In this document: positions 21,293 through 31,487 of the stretch, piece by piece
Numbering within the stretch: the first letter of the stretch is position 1
Layout: every line of letters begins with the position of its first letter
Notes under the pieces: model-generated
Databases searched by the model: none
What the model saw: the letters and a program-made list of their open reading frames with translations, nothing else
Told to the model about the DNA's origin: nothing
Assembly (NCBI GenBank): GCA_015499995.1
Contig: JADNRV010000321.1
Coordinates: 1 to 54,937, forward strand
DNA from: Flammula alnicola
Lineage: Eukaryota; Basidiomycota; Agaricomycetes; Agaricales; Strophariaceae
Length of the DNA: 54,937 nt
Reading direction: 5' to 3'
Position numbers and translations under genes: made by a program

Positions 21293-21787
21293 TTTTAAAA
21301 GCGACCACTGGGACTCAGTCCGAGAATTGGAAGCGAACGGGGGAAATCAGGAAGAGACGAAAGACATCTCAGCACAGATAATAAGGCCGGGAATCAGAAA
21401 GCATGGGCCGCAAGATTAAGTCGGATTTCGAACTGAGCAACATAGGCAGCAGGGACGGGCTGGGCTTGATAAATTGACCAAGACCGAAAGCCCCTAAAGA
21501 TCCAGCTCGAAATCGAGTTGAATAGCCTTGTTGATACCCTGAAGTGCAAGTGGTGTAACATCTTGAACATGATGAACAAGGCAAAAATTGCGGCTAGAGG
21601 GCCACTTAAAGATCCCTTGCAATTGAGGCAAGACTGGATTCAGTTGACCCGAGAGATGAGTTCAAGAGTTGGAGGTGAGTTGAGATGGCTCTGGTGGTCG
21701 AAAGCCTTCGCACAATAAGGACAAATAATGCCCATTTCGTCTGCTTGGTGCCGTCAAAGTTGTCTAAGTCTTCTCCTCAACGCTGAA

Positions 21788-22930
21788 ATGACTGAAGTAG
21801 TACCTGCAACATCCTCGGGTTTGCCAGACGGGCTAACGTCGACCACTGCGCCGCTGACAACAACTGCTCAACCGACACCACCAGCCGATGAATATGCATG
21901 CGAAACCCTTTATATCCAGAATCTGAACGAGAAGATTAAGCCAGATGGTGCGTTGTGGTTCTTCTAATACACCTAATTATTCACTGACTCGTGTCTTTAT
22001 AGTTATGAAAGCATCGCTACGTGGCTTGTTTAAGGTGTACGGAGAAGTACTCGACGTCGTAGCGCATAGCAACCTCCGAATGCGGGGACAGGCATTTGTT
22101 TCGTTCGCGGACCCAGAGATCGCGAAGAAAGCGATGAAAGACGTGCAACGGTTCCCTTTATACTCGAAACCCATGGTACGAATTTTCTTGTCTTGAAACC
22201 ACGCTTCAATTCTGAGTTTGACCATTTGCGATAGCAAATATCATTTGCACGGACGCGATCAGATGCAGTGGTTAAAGTGTTGGATGCCAACAAATTTGAC
22301 GAGCACAAGGCCCAAAGAGAGGAGCACAAAAGTGAGCCACGTTTTTTCTGAACCAATAATTACGACTAATTAGCACTTCTTAGAGAAAACACGATACACA
22401 AATCCACTCAAATCAAAATTCAGGGCAAAACGACTAGCCGCCGAAAGTACGTCATCTTTTAGCCTCATCCCATACCTTTTTTCTAACCTTAGACCTTAGT
22501 CGACGGTGGAGCAGCAGCACCTGCCCCAAAACGGCCCAATTTCCAAATGCCCGACGAATACCTCCCGCCCAACAAGATTCTTTTCCTTCAAAATCTCCCC
22601 GAATCCGTTACAAAGGAACAGCTTGTCGCCTTGTTCTCTCAGTTTCGTCCTTCTCCCGTGTCGCATAATAATCTGGCTATTACTGAATTCCCATTTCCTT
22701 CAGATACCCCAACCTACACGAAGTGCGTCTTATTCCAACGAAACGAGACATTGCATTCGTGGAATTCTTGGACGAGGGGAGCGCTGGAGTGGCCAAAGAT
22801 GCGCTGCACAATTACAAGCTGGATGGAGAGAACAAAATCAAGGCGCGTCTTCTAACAATCATGCCCTCATATATCGTATACATGCTAACTCCCTCGGGCT
22901 TGTTTACAGATTACATTTGCAAGGAAGTAG
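21788..22930 (+). CDS. U1A/U2B''-type spliceosomal RNA-binding protein (two RRMs)
   Basis: By family it binds a stem-loop of U1 or U2 snRNA as part of the snRNP, in the nucleus. Seven exons: 21788-21947, 22003-22175, 22235-22331, 22384-22446, 22500-22641, 22704-22842 and 22910-22930, giving 264 residues. The first RRM has RNP2 LYIQNL and RNP1 RGQAFVSF, preceded by a Pro/Thr-rich leader of about 40 residues. The second RRM has ILFLQNL and DIAFVEF. The protein ends in KITFARK, the classical C-terminal strand of the family. That ending requires the last intron (22843-22909) to start with GC (AAG|GCGCGT), a non-canonical donor. It retains a GCTAACT branch site. U1A versus U2B'' cannot be settled by eye; Agaricomycetes often have a single combined gene. 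Confidence 0.92.
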
Positions 22931-23596
22931 GCAAACCTTCTACTGTACACTTTTTACGTTTTGTACCATCATCAATACACCTATAATTCACGATACGCCA
23001 AGATCTGAATAACTGATCTTGAGACTCCCACCTGACAATCGGAAACGAGGCCTCGGTTTATTGATACGAGGCGCGTCGAATTCCTAGGAGGAACATTTTC
23101 GCCATACAATCGCTTGAGAGGCGTCATCTGCGCAGGGTCGACACTTGCAAAGTGTTGAGACCCATCAACCAGCTGGGAAATGGGCCAAATGTCTCCTCTC
23201 TATCTCCTGGACTCCAAAGCTTAAAAGAAAATTTCTTGCCGCCCACGAGTGGAACGTCTCAAGTCGTTTTTTTTTGCAAGCAAGTACGACCCTTAGCCTA
23301 GTATCGCTGTTCCTCACCATGCACTTAGTAGTTCTAGTCGAGCTGGCTCTGGCAGACGAGTGCCATAAGGGACGAAACGGGCGAAACGGGGGATAGCCTT
23401 GAGCCTACATAAATTATGGTTGGGTTCCCGATGCTTAGAAGAAGAAATAGCAACTTGGTTAGGGAGTCCGACGCCTGAGACGAGAGTGGCGAGGAAAGTA
23501 TCAGAACAGAAAGGGCTCGGCGACGACAAGTGGGTGACTCTGGCCCGAAGAAGTGGCAAAAGATGAGAATCGGGTATATCGGATGATCAATTTAAA
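22931..23596. other. Intergenic between spliceosomal gene and FTR1 promoter
   Basis: No gene is supported. Short open frames exist on both strands (for example 23314-23559 minus) without conserved motifs. The stretch probably holds the terminator of the upstream gene and the distal promoter of FTR1. Confidence 0.4.
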
Positions 23597-23646
23597 TAAT
23601 CTGATAAGGAACATCCGGGCCAGAGTCTAGGTTCCTTATCAGATTA
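23597..23646. promoter_or_regulatory. Palindromic pair of iron-GATA sites (ATCTGATAA x2) upstream of FTR1
   Basis: Two perfect 16-base arms face each other: TAATCTGATAAGGAAC at 23597-23612 and its exact reverse complement at 23631-23646, with an 18-base spacer. Each arm contains ATCTGATAA, matching the (G/A)ATC(T/A)GATAA sequence bound by fungal iron-regulatory GATA factors (SreA/SRE/Fep1/Urbs1 family). The sites lie 274-323 bases before the FTR1 start codon. The inference is iron-dependent repression of FTR1 by a dimeric or paired GATA repressor. A cruciform or terminator hairpin is a less likely reading given the exact motif. Confidence 0.8.
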
Positions 23647-23919
23647 AATTTTGTGTGGGTAATTTCCAACGGATCGGAGAGGACCGCTCGAGACTATAGT
23701 GTACGCTTTACCCGTGTAAAAAATTCAACATTCAATACATTTTTCGTGGACACGAGTACCTGCCCTTTCTTCCTCGGACTAGAACCGTATTCATTCCCCT
23801 TTTTGCCGAATAAGCCGCCCCGGTTCAAACTTTCTCATCTATGGACATCCAACCTGGCCGCTCTCTTTTAACTCCTTGCTTTCTGCCCACTGCCAGTGGG
23901 CCTCTTCCAAGTTTTAAAG

Positions 23920-25695
23920 ATGACCAGGAACTTATTCTCCGTCCCAATTTTCTTTATCGTCTTCCGCGAGACGCTCGAAGCAGCTATTATCATTTCCGTT
24001 CTCCTTGGACTGGCTGAACAGATTGTCCACAACGACTCTCCTCAGTCGACTACGACCATCCCGACTGAAGAACTTTCTAACGAGGACAAGGAAAGCAACC
24101 CCGATGGAGGCTTGGATATCACCCCTCCAGTGGACGACGCGGTTCAGCGCCGGCGTCTCGTACGCAAATTGCGCACACAGGTACCTTTTATACGGAAGCT
24201 CAGATAATCTTTCCAGTCATTAATACTTGCCGCGTTGCTCAGATTTTCTTGGGTGGCGGCCTTGGCCTTTTCATTGCACTCAGCATTGGAGCTGCGTATG
24301 TTTTCTTCTCTCAAATTGCCCTCCATTTCGACATAAAAGCTGAATATCGACAACTATATAGGTTCCTTGCCGTGTGGTTCACGAGAGCCTCAAACTTATG
24401 GGCCAAGTCTGAATCACTATGGGAAGGCTAGTCTATTATCTCACATCCGGAGCCAAGGAATAGCTCAAGTATCTCAATTTAAACAGGTATTTTCGAACTC
24501 ATCGCTTGCCTCATGATATTTGTTATGGGCGTTACGATGCTGAAAATGGAAAAAGGTGATTGCTTGAATGCAATGAATTCTGACGAGCCATCTGACAACT
24601 GCTTGTATTCGAAGCCAAAGCGAAATGGCGCATCAAGCTTCAGCGCGCATTTGACGGAAAGCGTACATGCTCTTTTATTCTCCTATAAAATCTTTAACAG
24701 GACTAACATATCTTCTTATATCTCAGAGGTCGATGGTAAAACCGCATCCGGAAAGTGGGCGCTTTTTATCCTCCCCTTCGTCACTGTCCTCCGTGAAGGT
24801 AACATCTTCCTCTTCACCTTGCAAAAGTTTCATGAATTCACGAAATTCAAACAGGTCTCGAGGGTGTCATCTTCGTCGGCGGAGTCTCACTCGGTCAACC
24901 CGCCGCTTCCATACCCATCGCTGCTATCATAGGCATCGTCTGCGGATTAGTCTGTGGATTCATTATCTACGCATTCGCCAGCCGAACAAGTAAGCACTTA
25001 TTCTGCTTCCCATCCCTACACGCATATTCTGACCAAAATAAATCATCCCCTCTTTGCACAGCGCTAACGCTCTTCCTCGTCGTCATGACCAACTTCCTCC
25101 TGTTGATCGGCGCGGGTCTGTTCAGTAAATCCGTCGGCGCCTTCCAAGACCACGCTTTCAACAAGCTGCTCGGCGCGGATGCGGGCGACACGGGCAAAGA
25201 CGGCCCCGGATCGTACCGAGTCCAGGGCAACGTCTGGCACTTGCAGTGCTGCAACCCCAATAACACATTCGACGGCCAAGGCTGGACTATCTTTGGCGCC
25301 ATTTTCGGGTGGACCAACAACGCAACTCGTAAGCTTTATTAGAGTTGTTTAGAGAAGTGATTCTGACGGTGTTCGTTCTCCTTTGCTGATGCAGAGGGAA
25401 CCGTGTTGGCATACGTGTTCTACTGGCTCGCGGTTATTGTCTGCTTGGTCTACATGAAATTCAAGGAGGCGAGTACTAAGGTCCTGAAGCTCCCGTGAAA
25501 TGCAAAACTAATAGAACTCGAATGCAGGGTCGTACAATGCTACTGGGACGCGAGTCTGCAGCAGGAGTTCGCAGGCGACGTGCACGCGATATCAAGGCCA
25601 TCGAAGGCTCTGACGAGGCTGAGTCCAAGGGGACATTGTCCGCGGTTGAGGAGACCCGCCCGGTCGTCTCGGATATCGACCTCCTCCCCCGTTAG
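23920..25695 (+). CDS. FTR1: High-affinity iron permease FTR1
   Basis: A plasma-membrane permease that takes up Fe(III) produced by a partner multicopper ferroxidase (Fet3 type). Ten exons: 23920-24180, 24243-24295, 24362-24426, 24487-24555, 24615-24662, 24727-24798, 24855-24989, 25062-25328, 25395-25468 and 25528-25695, giving 403 residues. Both iron-binding motifs are present: RETLE at residues 16-20 in the first membrane helix and REGLE at about 188-192. About seven hydrophobic helices are visible, with an extracellular Cys/Asn-rich loop (NVWHLQCCNPNN) and a basic cytosolic tail beginning GRTMLLGRESAAG. Two introns need GC donors: 24427-24486 (GCTAGT) and 25469-25527 (GCGAGT). In both, the alternative GT donor breaks the conserved protein. 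No FET3 homologue is adjacent, although the two genes are often paired in fungi. Confidence 0.95.
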
Positions 25696-26762
25696 ATTAG
25701 GTCAGAAGATAAAACACCACTATAGATGAGCAGGCGAGGAAGTTTTCTTAAACACCTGAGTTGCTTATGTAACATAGTCAGCCAAATTTACTACCACTGC
25801 CAACGGGCTCAAGCGGGCCCGTGGAAAACCTCTTGCACTGGTATTGTTCGCTGCTTACGCTTTCTTCTTGCCTTCTTCTACCTAACAATTCGCTGTCGAG
25901 TAACATACAGGACGCCATCAACGATTATTTTTAAGGTAGGGGTCATTATGATCCAACCACCCTTATGTAAGCAGACAACGAGCTCGCTATTCCTCGGCAA
26001 CAAAAACATATCCCACACTTTTGAAAACGCAGAATTGTACCCTTTAATAATCCTTGCAACTCTCAGTTTACAGATTTGAAATTGATCAAGTTTTGATAGA
26101 GTTATTGACCATTCTTGGAAAAAACCTGATTTTTTTCCTGTGGTTTTTTTCGTGCATTTCCATTCATCCTGCAACGTTTTACATTTTTGACCTCGAAGAT
26201 TTTGCCGCAGTTTAGGGTTAGGGTATTATGTAAGCTACTATAAATGGACATCGGCTTGCGCGGCATGGTCTGCCGACAGCCCCGCCGCAAACAGCCCACA
26301 CTTTGCACACTGTCTCAACGTATAGAGGGCAGAATTCTACATATATAAGGCATTCAAATATATTCTAACATACCAATTGCCTTCCCATGTAAGTCTTAAA
26401 ATATTTTCACCCATCTATAGCTCAATTATCACTGAAAATACCGTCCAAAATTTCTATTTTTTTCTTGAAGGCTAGATTTTGCCGCTTATATAAGCGCTTA
26501 CATAAGCTGGCTGGTTCCTGATGGCCCCTACCTTACCTGTCGCCGAAGGCGCCCAAGACTGACGTGATGCTGATGAGTGCCGGACTCGGAGGTGGGTCGT
26601 GGCCGCGTAACTGCGTACTGCCTTGCGGCCAAGCTCACCATATAAATACTCGGACATGAAAAACTTGCACCCCATTCCGTTGCTGGCCAACGAGATAAAC
26701 AGGGCGCTTCTGTGCAGAGTTGAACCTTTCACGACATCCTTAACGATCTAAAGAAGTCAATC
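25696..26762. other. AT-rich intergenic region with short palindromes
   Basis: No gene is supported. It contains a tandem pair of 12-base palindromes (26484-26507), a two-unit TTAGGG run (26212-26223) and a repeated 12-mer AGATTTTGCCGC near 26198 and 26474. TTATGTAAGC occurs near 25963 and 26227, and its near-complement within 26496-26507. The stretch looks like a promoter region overlaid on short degenerate repeats. Confidence 0.45.
26484..26507. repeat. Tandem pair of 12-bp palindromes
   Basis: GCTTATATAAGC is followed directly by GCTTACATAAGC, which differs by one base. The junction also forms the palindrome TAAGCGCTTA. The site lies about 255 bases upstream of the PDX1-like start codon and could be a dimeric factor-binding site or the remains of an inverted-repeat element. 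Confidence 0.7.
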
Positions 26763-27832
26763 ATGAGTGCATTCACAAGTTTGTCAAAGGTTTATGCGGC
26801 GCAGACTCGCGGAGCGTACAGACAGGTTAAGAGAAGATGTGGGTGGTCATTTCATGAGCTTTTTGTGATGTTGAATTTTTGTGAATTTTCTAGGGCTTCA
26901 TGGGTCATTGAAGCGACAAGCTATTATGATGCCTGCCATGTCTCCTCTGATGACGGAGGGTACTATTACGCGTTGGAAAAAGAAGGAAGGGGAGGCTTTT
27001 GCTGTTGGTGACGTTTTGCTGCAGATTGTACGTATAGAGGAAAGATACCGTTGGAGAATTTTTCTTAAGCCTGATTTTATTGCTTTGCATTTAGGAATCT
27101 GATATAGCCACGATTGATGTGGAGGCATGCAGTCCTGGCATTCTGGGTAAAATTCTTGTATGCCTACTAAAATTTTTGTCTTTGCGAAGTAAAATTCAAC
27201 ATGATACTTCTTTAGATGCCAGATGGTACTCCAAACGTTCCTGTCGAGCAGGTTATCGCTCTCGTTGCACGGGACATGAACGAACTCGCGCTCTTGCAAA
27301 ATCAATCGACGGTGCCAGCACCACCTTTATATAACCCAATCCCTGCTCCTCCTAGCAGCTCACTTTCTTCGCCACGTCACCTTGACCACTTCAAACCGCT
27401 TTCCTCTCCACGCACACCGACGATGTCCCCTCGGACGCCCTCTTTGTTTGAGATGCAGACAATGGGGTACGGCCATCGCAGTGTACATGCGGGTGGGCCA
27501 CGTGGAACGGTAGCCCGACTCGAATCGGTTGGTCAGGGTGGTCCATCTCCTTGTGTTGACATACCACCGTGCCCATCACCCCGTATCAGGAAGCAGCAAC
27601 AGCAGGAATTGTCGGCGCCTCTGACTCCTTCAACTGCCAAATGGCCATCGTCTGCCGCTGACGGAGATGAGGAACGAGCGCAGGTGAGATTTCCTTTATG
27701 GACCACAAATTACACGTAACTCTGTGCTAAAATTCAATGCAGATGGATGGAGCTGCTATTCGACGGATGATCGTTTCCAACCTTGCTTCCAACCAAGGAA
27801 ACAAGAATGTTGAACTTGATGAGCTCCTCTGA
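26763..27832 (+). CDS. PDX1-like paralogue with altered lipoyl domain (lipoyl Lys replaced by Ile)
   Basis: Five exons: 26763-26838, 26894-27027, 27095-27157, 27216-27683 and 27743-27832, giving 276 residues without stops. The N-terminus is basic and presequence-like (YRQVKRRWLHGSLKRQ). The lipoyl-like domain follows with MMPAMSPLMTEGTITRWKKK and EAFAVGDVLLQI, then ESDIATIDVEACSPGILGKIL. In this family the motif is normally [11 protein letters not shown] with the Lys lipoylated; here residue 74 is Ile (ATA codon). The middle is Ser/Pro-rich with several SPRTP repeats and has no subunit-binding domain. The C-terminus keeps MDGAAIRRMIVSNL, matching [14 protein letters not shown] of the PDX1 at 31488-32807. 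Exon 3 is 63 bases with phase-0 borders in both genes, so they are duplicates. Function is unknown; it cannot carry lipoate at this site. Confidence 0.85.
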
Positions 27833-28035
27833 CCGCAGACCTTGATTATTTTGAAGACATAATATTGTACAAGTACTGCCCGTCATGAGCTCAATAACAA
27901 TTCACTCTTTCCTGTCTGTTGTTTTATGTGCATCTCTGACAGTTTATCGGCAAGGGCAAAGTTAATGATCTCAAGGTGATATATGTATCTAGCTGTACTC
28001 GCACAACAACGATACACATAGCATCAGAAGGAATA

Positions 28036-29964
28036 TTAAAAGTCGTCATCGAGAGCGAGGCACTATATTATCGTAACAACATTAACATCCACATTTACTC
28101 TTGGCAAACATCAACAACGCACCCGAAATTCGATAAATGCATCGGTGCCTCCTGCCGCTCTTGGTTTTGGCGATGGCATGAGAAACTGGAGGCTCAGCAG
28201 GCCGTCTTCATCTATCCTCAAAGATGTTTTTGTTGAGCTTTGGAGAGCTCGAATCGTACGTGCGATATGTCCAAATCGATAGCTAAGATAATAGGAAGAG
28301 CGGGTAAGTATCAGGACAAAGACCAGATGACATTTTACAAACCTGAGGCTCACGCTCCTCGTGCATTCGAACGTTTCTAGCACGTCACGATCATTCGGAT
28401 AGTCCATCTTAAAAAGCAATTGACGATAAGTCGAGCTTGAATGCATTGCATATATTTGGACACGAACCTGCGTACTTCCAAAAGTCCCTGTCGCCTGGAT
28501 CCTCAGCATCGGTTTTGCAACAGCGACCCTTTGTGATTGTTTCTGCTTTTGTCGAGCAGTCTTACGCACAGATGGGTCGGCTTGTGCTTGAGACGTTGGT
28601 GGATTACCGATAAAGGTGAGTTTATCGCATGATGGGTCTAGTTCGGAGAGGGCGTCGCGTAACCAGGAAGACTGTATATAATAAGGTCAAATCTCTGAAA
28701 ATGTTGAGAAAATAGAAAAGCAGCACTTTGAGAATGATCTTGAGTACGCTGGATTAATAAAAAGATTCAGTCGAAGAAAGGTGGAAGAAGAATGCGACGA
28801 ACGTTTTGGAGTTGTCGAAATCAAGTTCGAGATGTGGTTCTGGGTCGAAGGTGGTGATCTCGCATGTCGTAGTCGGCCCAGATGCGTCTTCTGCGCTGTT
28901 AGAATTGCACAAGCATGCCAGTCAGATATTTGGACATGAAGACATAGAAAAGAAAAGCAAAGCAGAAAAAAAGACAAAAAAAAAGAGGCAGAAGGACAGG
29001 AGACAGTACGCACATAATCAAAGTCAGAGGATATCCTGCACCAGCGTACGACAGGCGCATGCCTGTCCTCTTCTCCGACGCACCGGCCCCAAAATATGCA
29101 TCGAGCCCTCTGCCCGGCCCTCTCCCTCCGCCATCGTCGCTATCGGAATCATTGTTAGGATTCCGATGCCACACTCCTCTCCCTCTCCCTGCTCCTCCGC
29201 CTCTCCCAGCCCCGCCACTGCCACCACCACCTCCCCCGGAAGATCCCCCAAGGTTCCCACTGCTCGGCCCCGCCGTGCCAAAGATATTCAAACACTCAAT
29301 AAGGGTGTTCAGCGGGACCTCAAAGGCTGCATTGTCCGGGAGGCCCTGCTCATTCTCATCGGGCTGATACTCGTCTTTGTCGTCTTCCGGCTCAGTTTCG
29401 GACTCGGTTTCTGAGGCAGAATCTGGGTTTTGGGGTTTCTGCGGACGTTTGTTCCACTTGGACCTAGGAGGCTGGGGCGCGCGACGAGTCTGAGGCTGAG
29501 GAGGCTCAGGGTTATATGCGTATTCGTCGAATACGCCAGCAAATATGAAGGCCGTGCCTGTCTCACGGAAAGGAAACGCTTTAAGTGGCGGTCTAGGGCT
29601 TGGACACGATGGATGAGCCACGCACCGAGCAATGTGCGCGATTCTTCTACTGTAATCGTCAATCCTCGCTCGGTGACCGTAATTGTTGCGCGCTAAATCA
29701 AGGTAACAGAAAACACATCAGATGTGGGAAATCAGAACGTTTTCATACATCCACTGACATAAAGACACTCACATTAACAAAATTGACACCTCTCAATAGA
29801 GCAGCGAAGTAGCGCACGTCATGTACAGACGCGGTGAGGACCTAAGACAAGGTCGCCATGTTCAAGGAGAGATCGGGCTTGTCATTCCGTCGTTTGATGT
29901 TTCTGGATAGAATATGCGGGATACGACTTACAGGTGGAAGGGCTTCCTCAGCGTCTTGGGACAT
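28036..29964 (-). CDS. RAD1: DNA damage checkpoint clamp subunit RAD1 (9-1-1 complex)
   Basis: Forms the PCNA-like Rad9-Rad1-Hus1 clamp loaded at damaged DNA, activating the ATR-type checkpoint in the nucleus. Ten exons: 29964-29932, 29841-29773, 29692-29626, 29557-29014, 28895-28803, 28748-28727 (22 bases), 28671-28468, 28407-28343, 28282-28123 and 28062-28036, giving 427 residues. Motifs run in clamp order: LTASVHDVRYFAALLRGVNF, LTITVEESRTLLGTAFIFAG, FEVPLNTLIECLNIFGTAG, CEITTFDPEPHLELDFDNS, and IARTIRALQSSTKTSLRIDE, ending RCLALDDDF. An acidic linker and a Gly-rich insert enlarge the first half relative to animal RAD1. The chosen AUG fits the family N-terminus. An upstream in-frame exon (30174-30029) spliced to 29974 would add 52 residues, so the true start is not certain. 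Confidence 0.93.
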
Positions 29965-31487
29965 CAAGTCACTACTGAATGTTGACTGAATGGTTAGTTA
30001 ACCGTCAGGCCGCGTCCGAGATACTTACAAGCTAACTGACTCCGGGAGCTTCGGGCCGTAGAGTCCGTAAAGCTTGTCTCGAATGGCACGTCCGCTAGGT
30101 TCGGAGCAAGCCCACGTGCTCCGGTCGCGAGCGCAAGCAGCGGCTCCTTCGCCAGAAGGGGCTTGCTTCAACATGCATCAAAATGACGGGTTTACTTAGT
30201 CCTGTCGCTCTCCCTCAAAAATGAATGCACAGACTCAATTTAAAGTACAGATTGTAGCTAAAATATATACTCATATGTCTATCTACTCAAAACAGAGAAT
30301 ACATTCAAATTATCTACCTCAGAGCATTATGAGTGGCCGAAACATAGAAATTTCGCAATCTTGACTTATCATCACAGGTTTTGAACCAATTCACTTCGGG
30401 CTTGGGCAATACTCCCGCATTATATGTTTTATAAGGTCTAGATACTCAGTTTTAAGTTACATAATTGTCCGCCATCGGATATGTGTTTCCATTCCCCGAG
30501 CAGCTCACCGTGATGAGTTGAGTCACGCGTGTCACATACGCGCGCTCAGGCGTACGCAACTTGGCGCCGTGCCACGCACTAAGCGCATGCTCAACGCAAG
30601 GTAATTTAGGCATCGCAATTGTACTTCTTCGACACCATCATGTCCTCGCAAAACCTTCAGGTTAACCCTGCCTGGGATACCCTCTTTTCTGCTTATTCTG
30701 ACCTTCAGAATTGCAAGAACTTGTCAAGAACTTCAATGTCAACTGGTTTTCTCTCTCATCCTCTACTTGAATCTCTCTGTGAGAGATTTCATTTTCTTCA
30801 TCTTTGAAAGCACTATTACGGCCGTCAGACATCGGGCTGGTCTTTTTATGACCTATAGATCTTCGACAAATCATCGATATCACTTGCGATAAAGGGCGCG
30901 ACCAATCACGTGACTCGTCAGCGAAACGATATCGCTACTATACAGCGCTTTGCCACAGCAATACTCAATAGATTCACACCAGACTCAGAATACATGGTTA
31001 TGTATACTGAAAAAATAATCTGCCAAAACCTTACACTCTAATTTTAAAATTTACCCTCTCAAGAAGGCAGGAAAGGAAATGGGGTCAAGTCACCTACTTA
31101 GACAGCCCACAGCTCAATGATAAAGTTGTTTGAAAAAGTTGTGAGTAGTACATAAGTTTTATTGTATGTTATGCTAAAGAACGCGCGCATAACTAGGTAA
31201 ATGCGTGCGGAAATGGCTTCAAGCGTCGGGAGCGACCAAACCCCCTCAATCGTGACACTTTGAAGCAAGCCCCTTGTCAGGTGTTGCTGAAAGCAACTAC
31301 ATACAAATAAACACCGGCAGCTGACAAAGGGCTTGATCCGAACCTACACGTCCGCGACGCGCGTCACTCTTTATATTTAATTGAGATAAATCGTATTCCT
31401 TTTTCAGAGCCATGGGCGGGCACTTTCTCTACTACAGGATACGTGTAATATAAGTCTAATGCGGGTAACAAATGTATAGCTATAAAC
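29965..31487. other. Intergenic region between RAD1 and PDX1 with an inverted repeat
   Basis: The two genes are both on the minus strand, so this holds the RAD1 promoter and the PDX1 3' flank. A GC-rich open exon lies at 30029-30174 (minus, from ATG 30174). The sequence AAGGGGCTTGCTTCAA at 30156-30171 recurs inverted at 31260-31275. Between the two copies the DNA is AT-rich with no supported gene. A 62-codon frame at 30619-30807 shows nothing recognisable. Confidence 0.45.
30156..31275. repeat. 16-bp inverted repeat pair flanking 1.1 kb
   Basis: The arms AAGGGGCTTGCTTCAA (30156-30171) and its exact reverse complement (31260-31275) flank about 1.1 kb of AT-rich sequence. I could not find a matching target duplication outside the arms. 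They may be termini of a degenerate element or two insertions of a short repeat. Confidence 0.45.

Noticed and set aside
26212..26223. TTAGGGTTAGGG as telomeric sequence
   Set aside because: Only two repeats, in the middle of a gene-dense block; too short to mean a telomere or interstitial telomere tract.
30619..30807. 62-codon frame beginning MYFFDTIMSSQNLQ
   Set aside because: Short, isolated in AT-rich DNA between repeat arms, with no homology signal.
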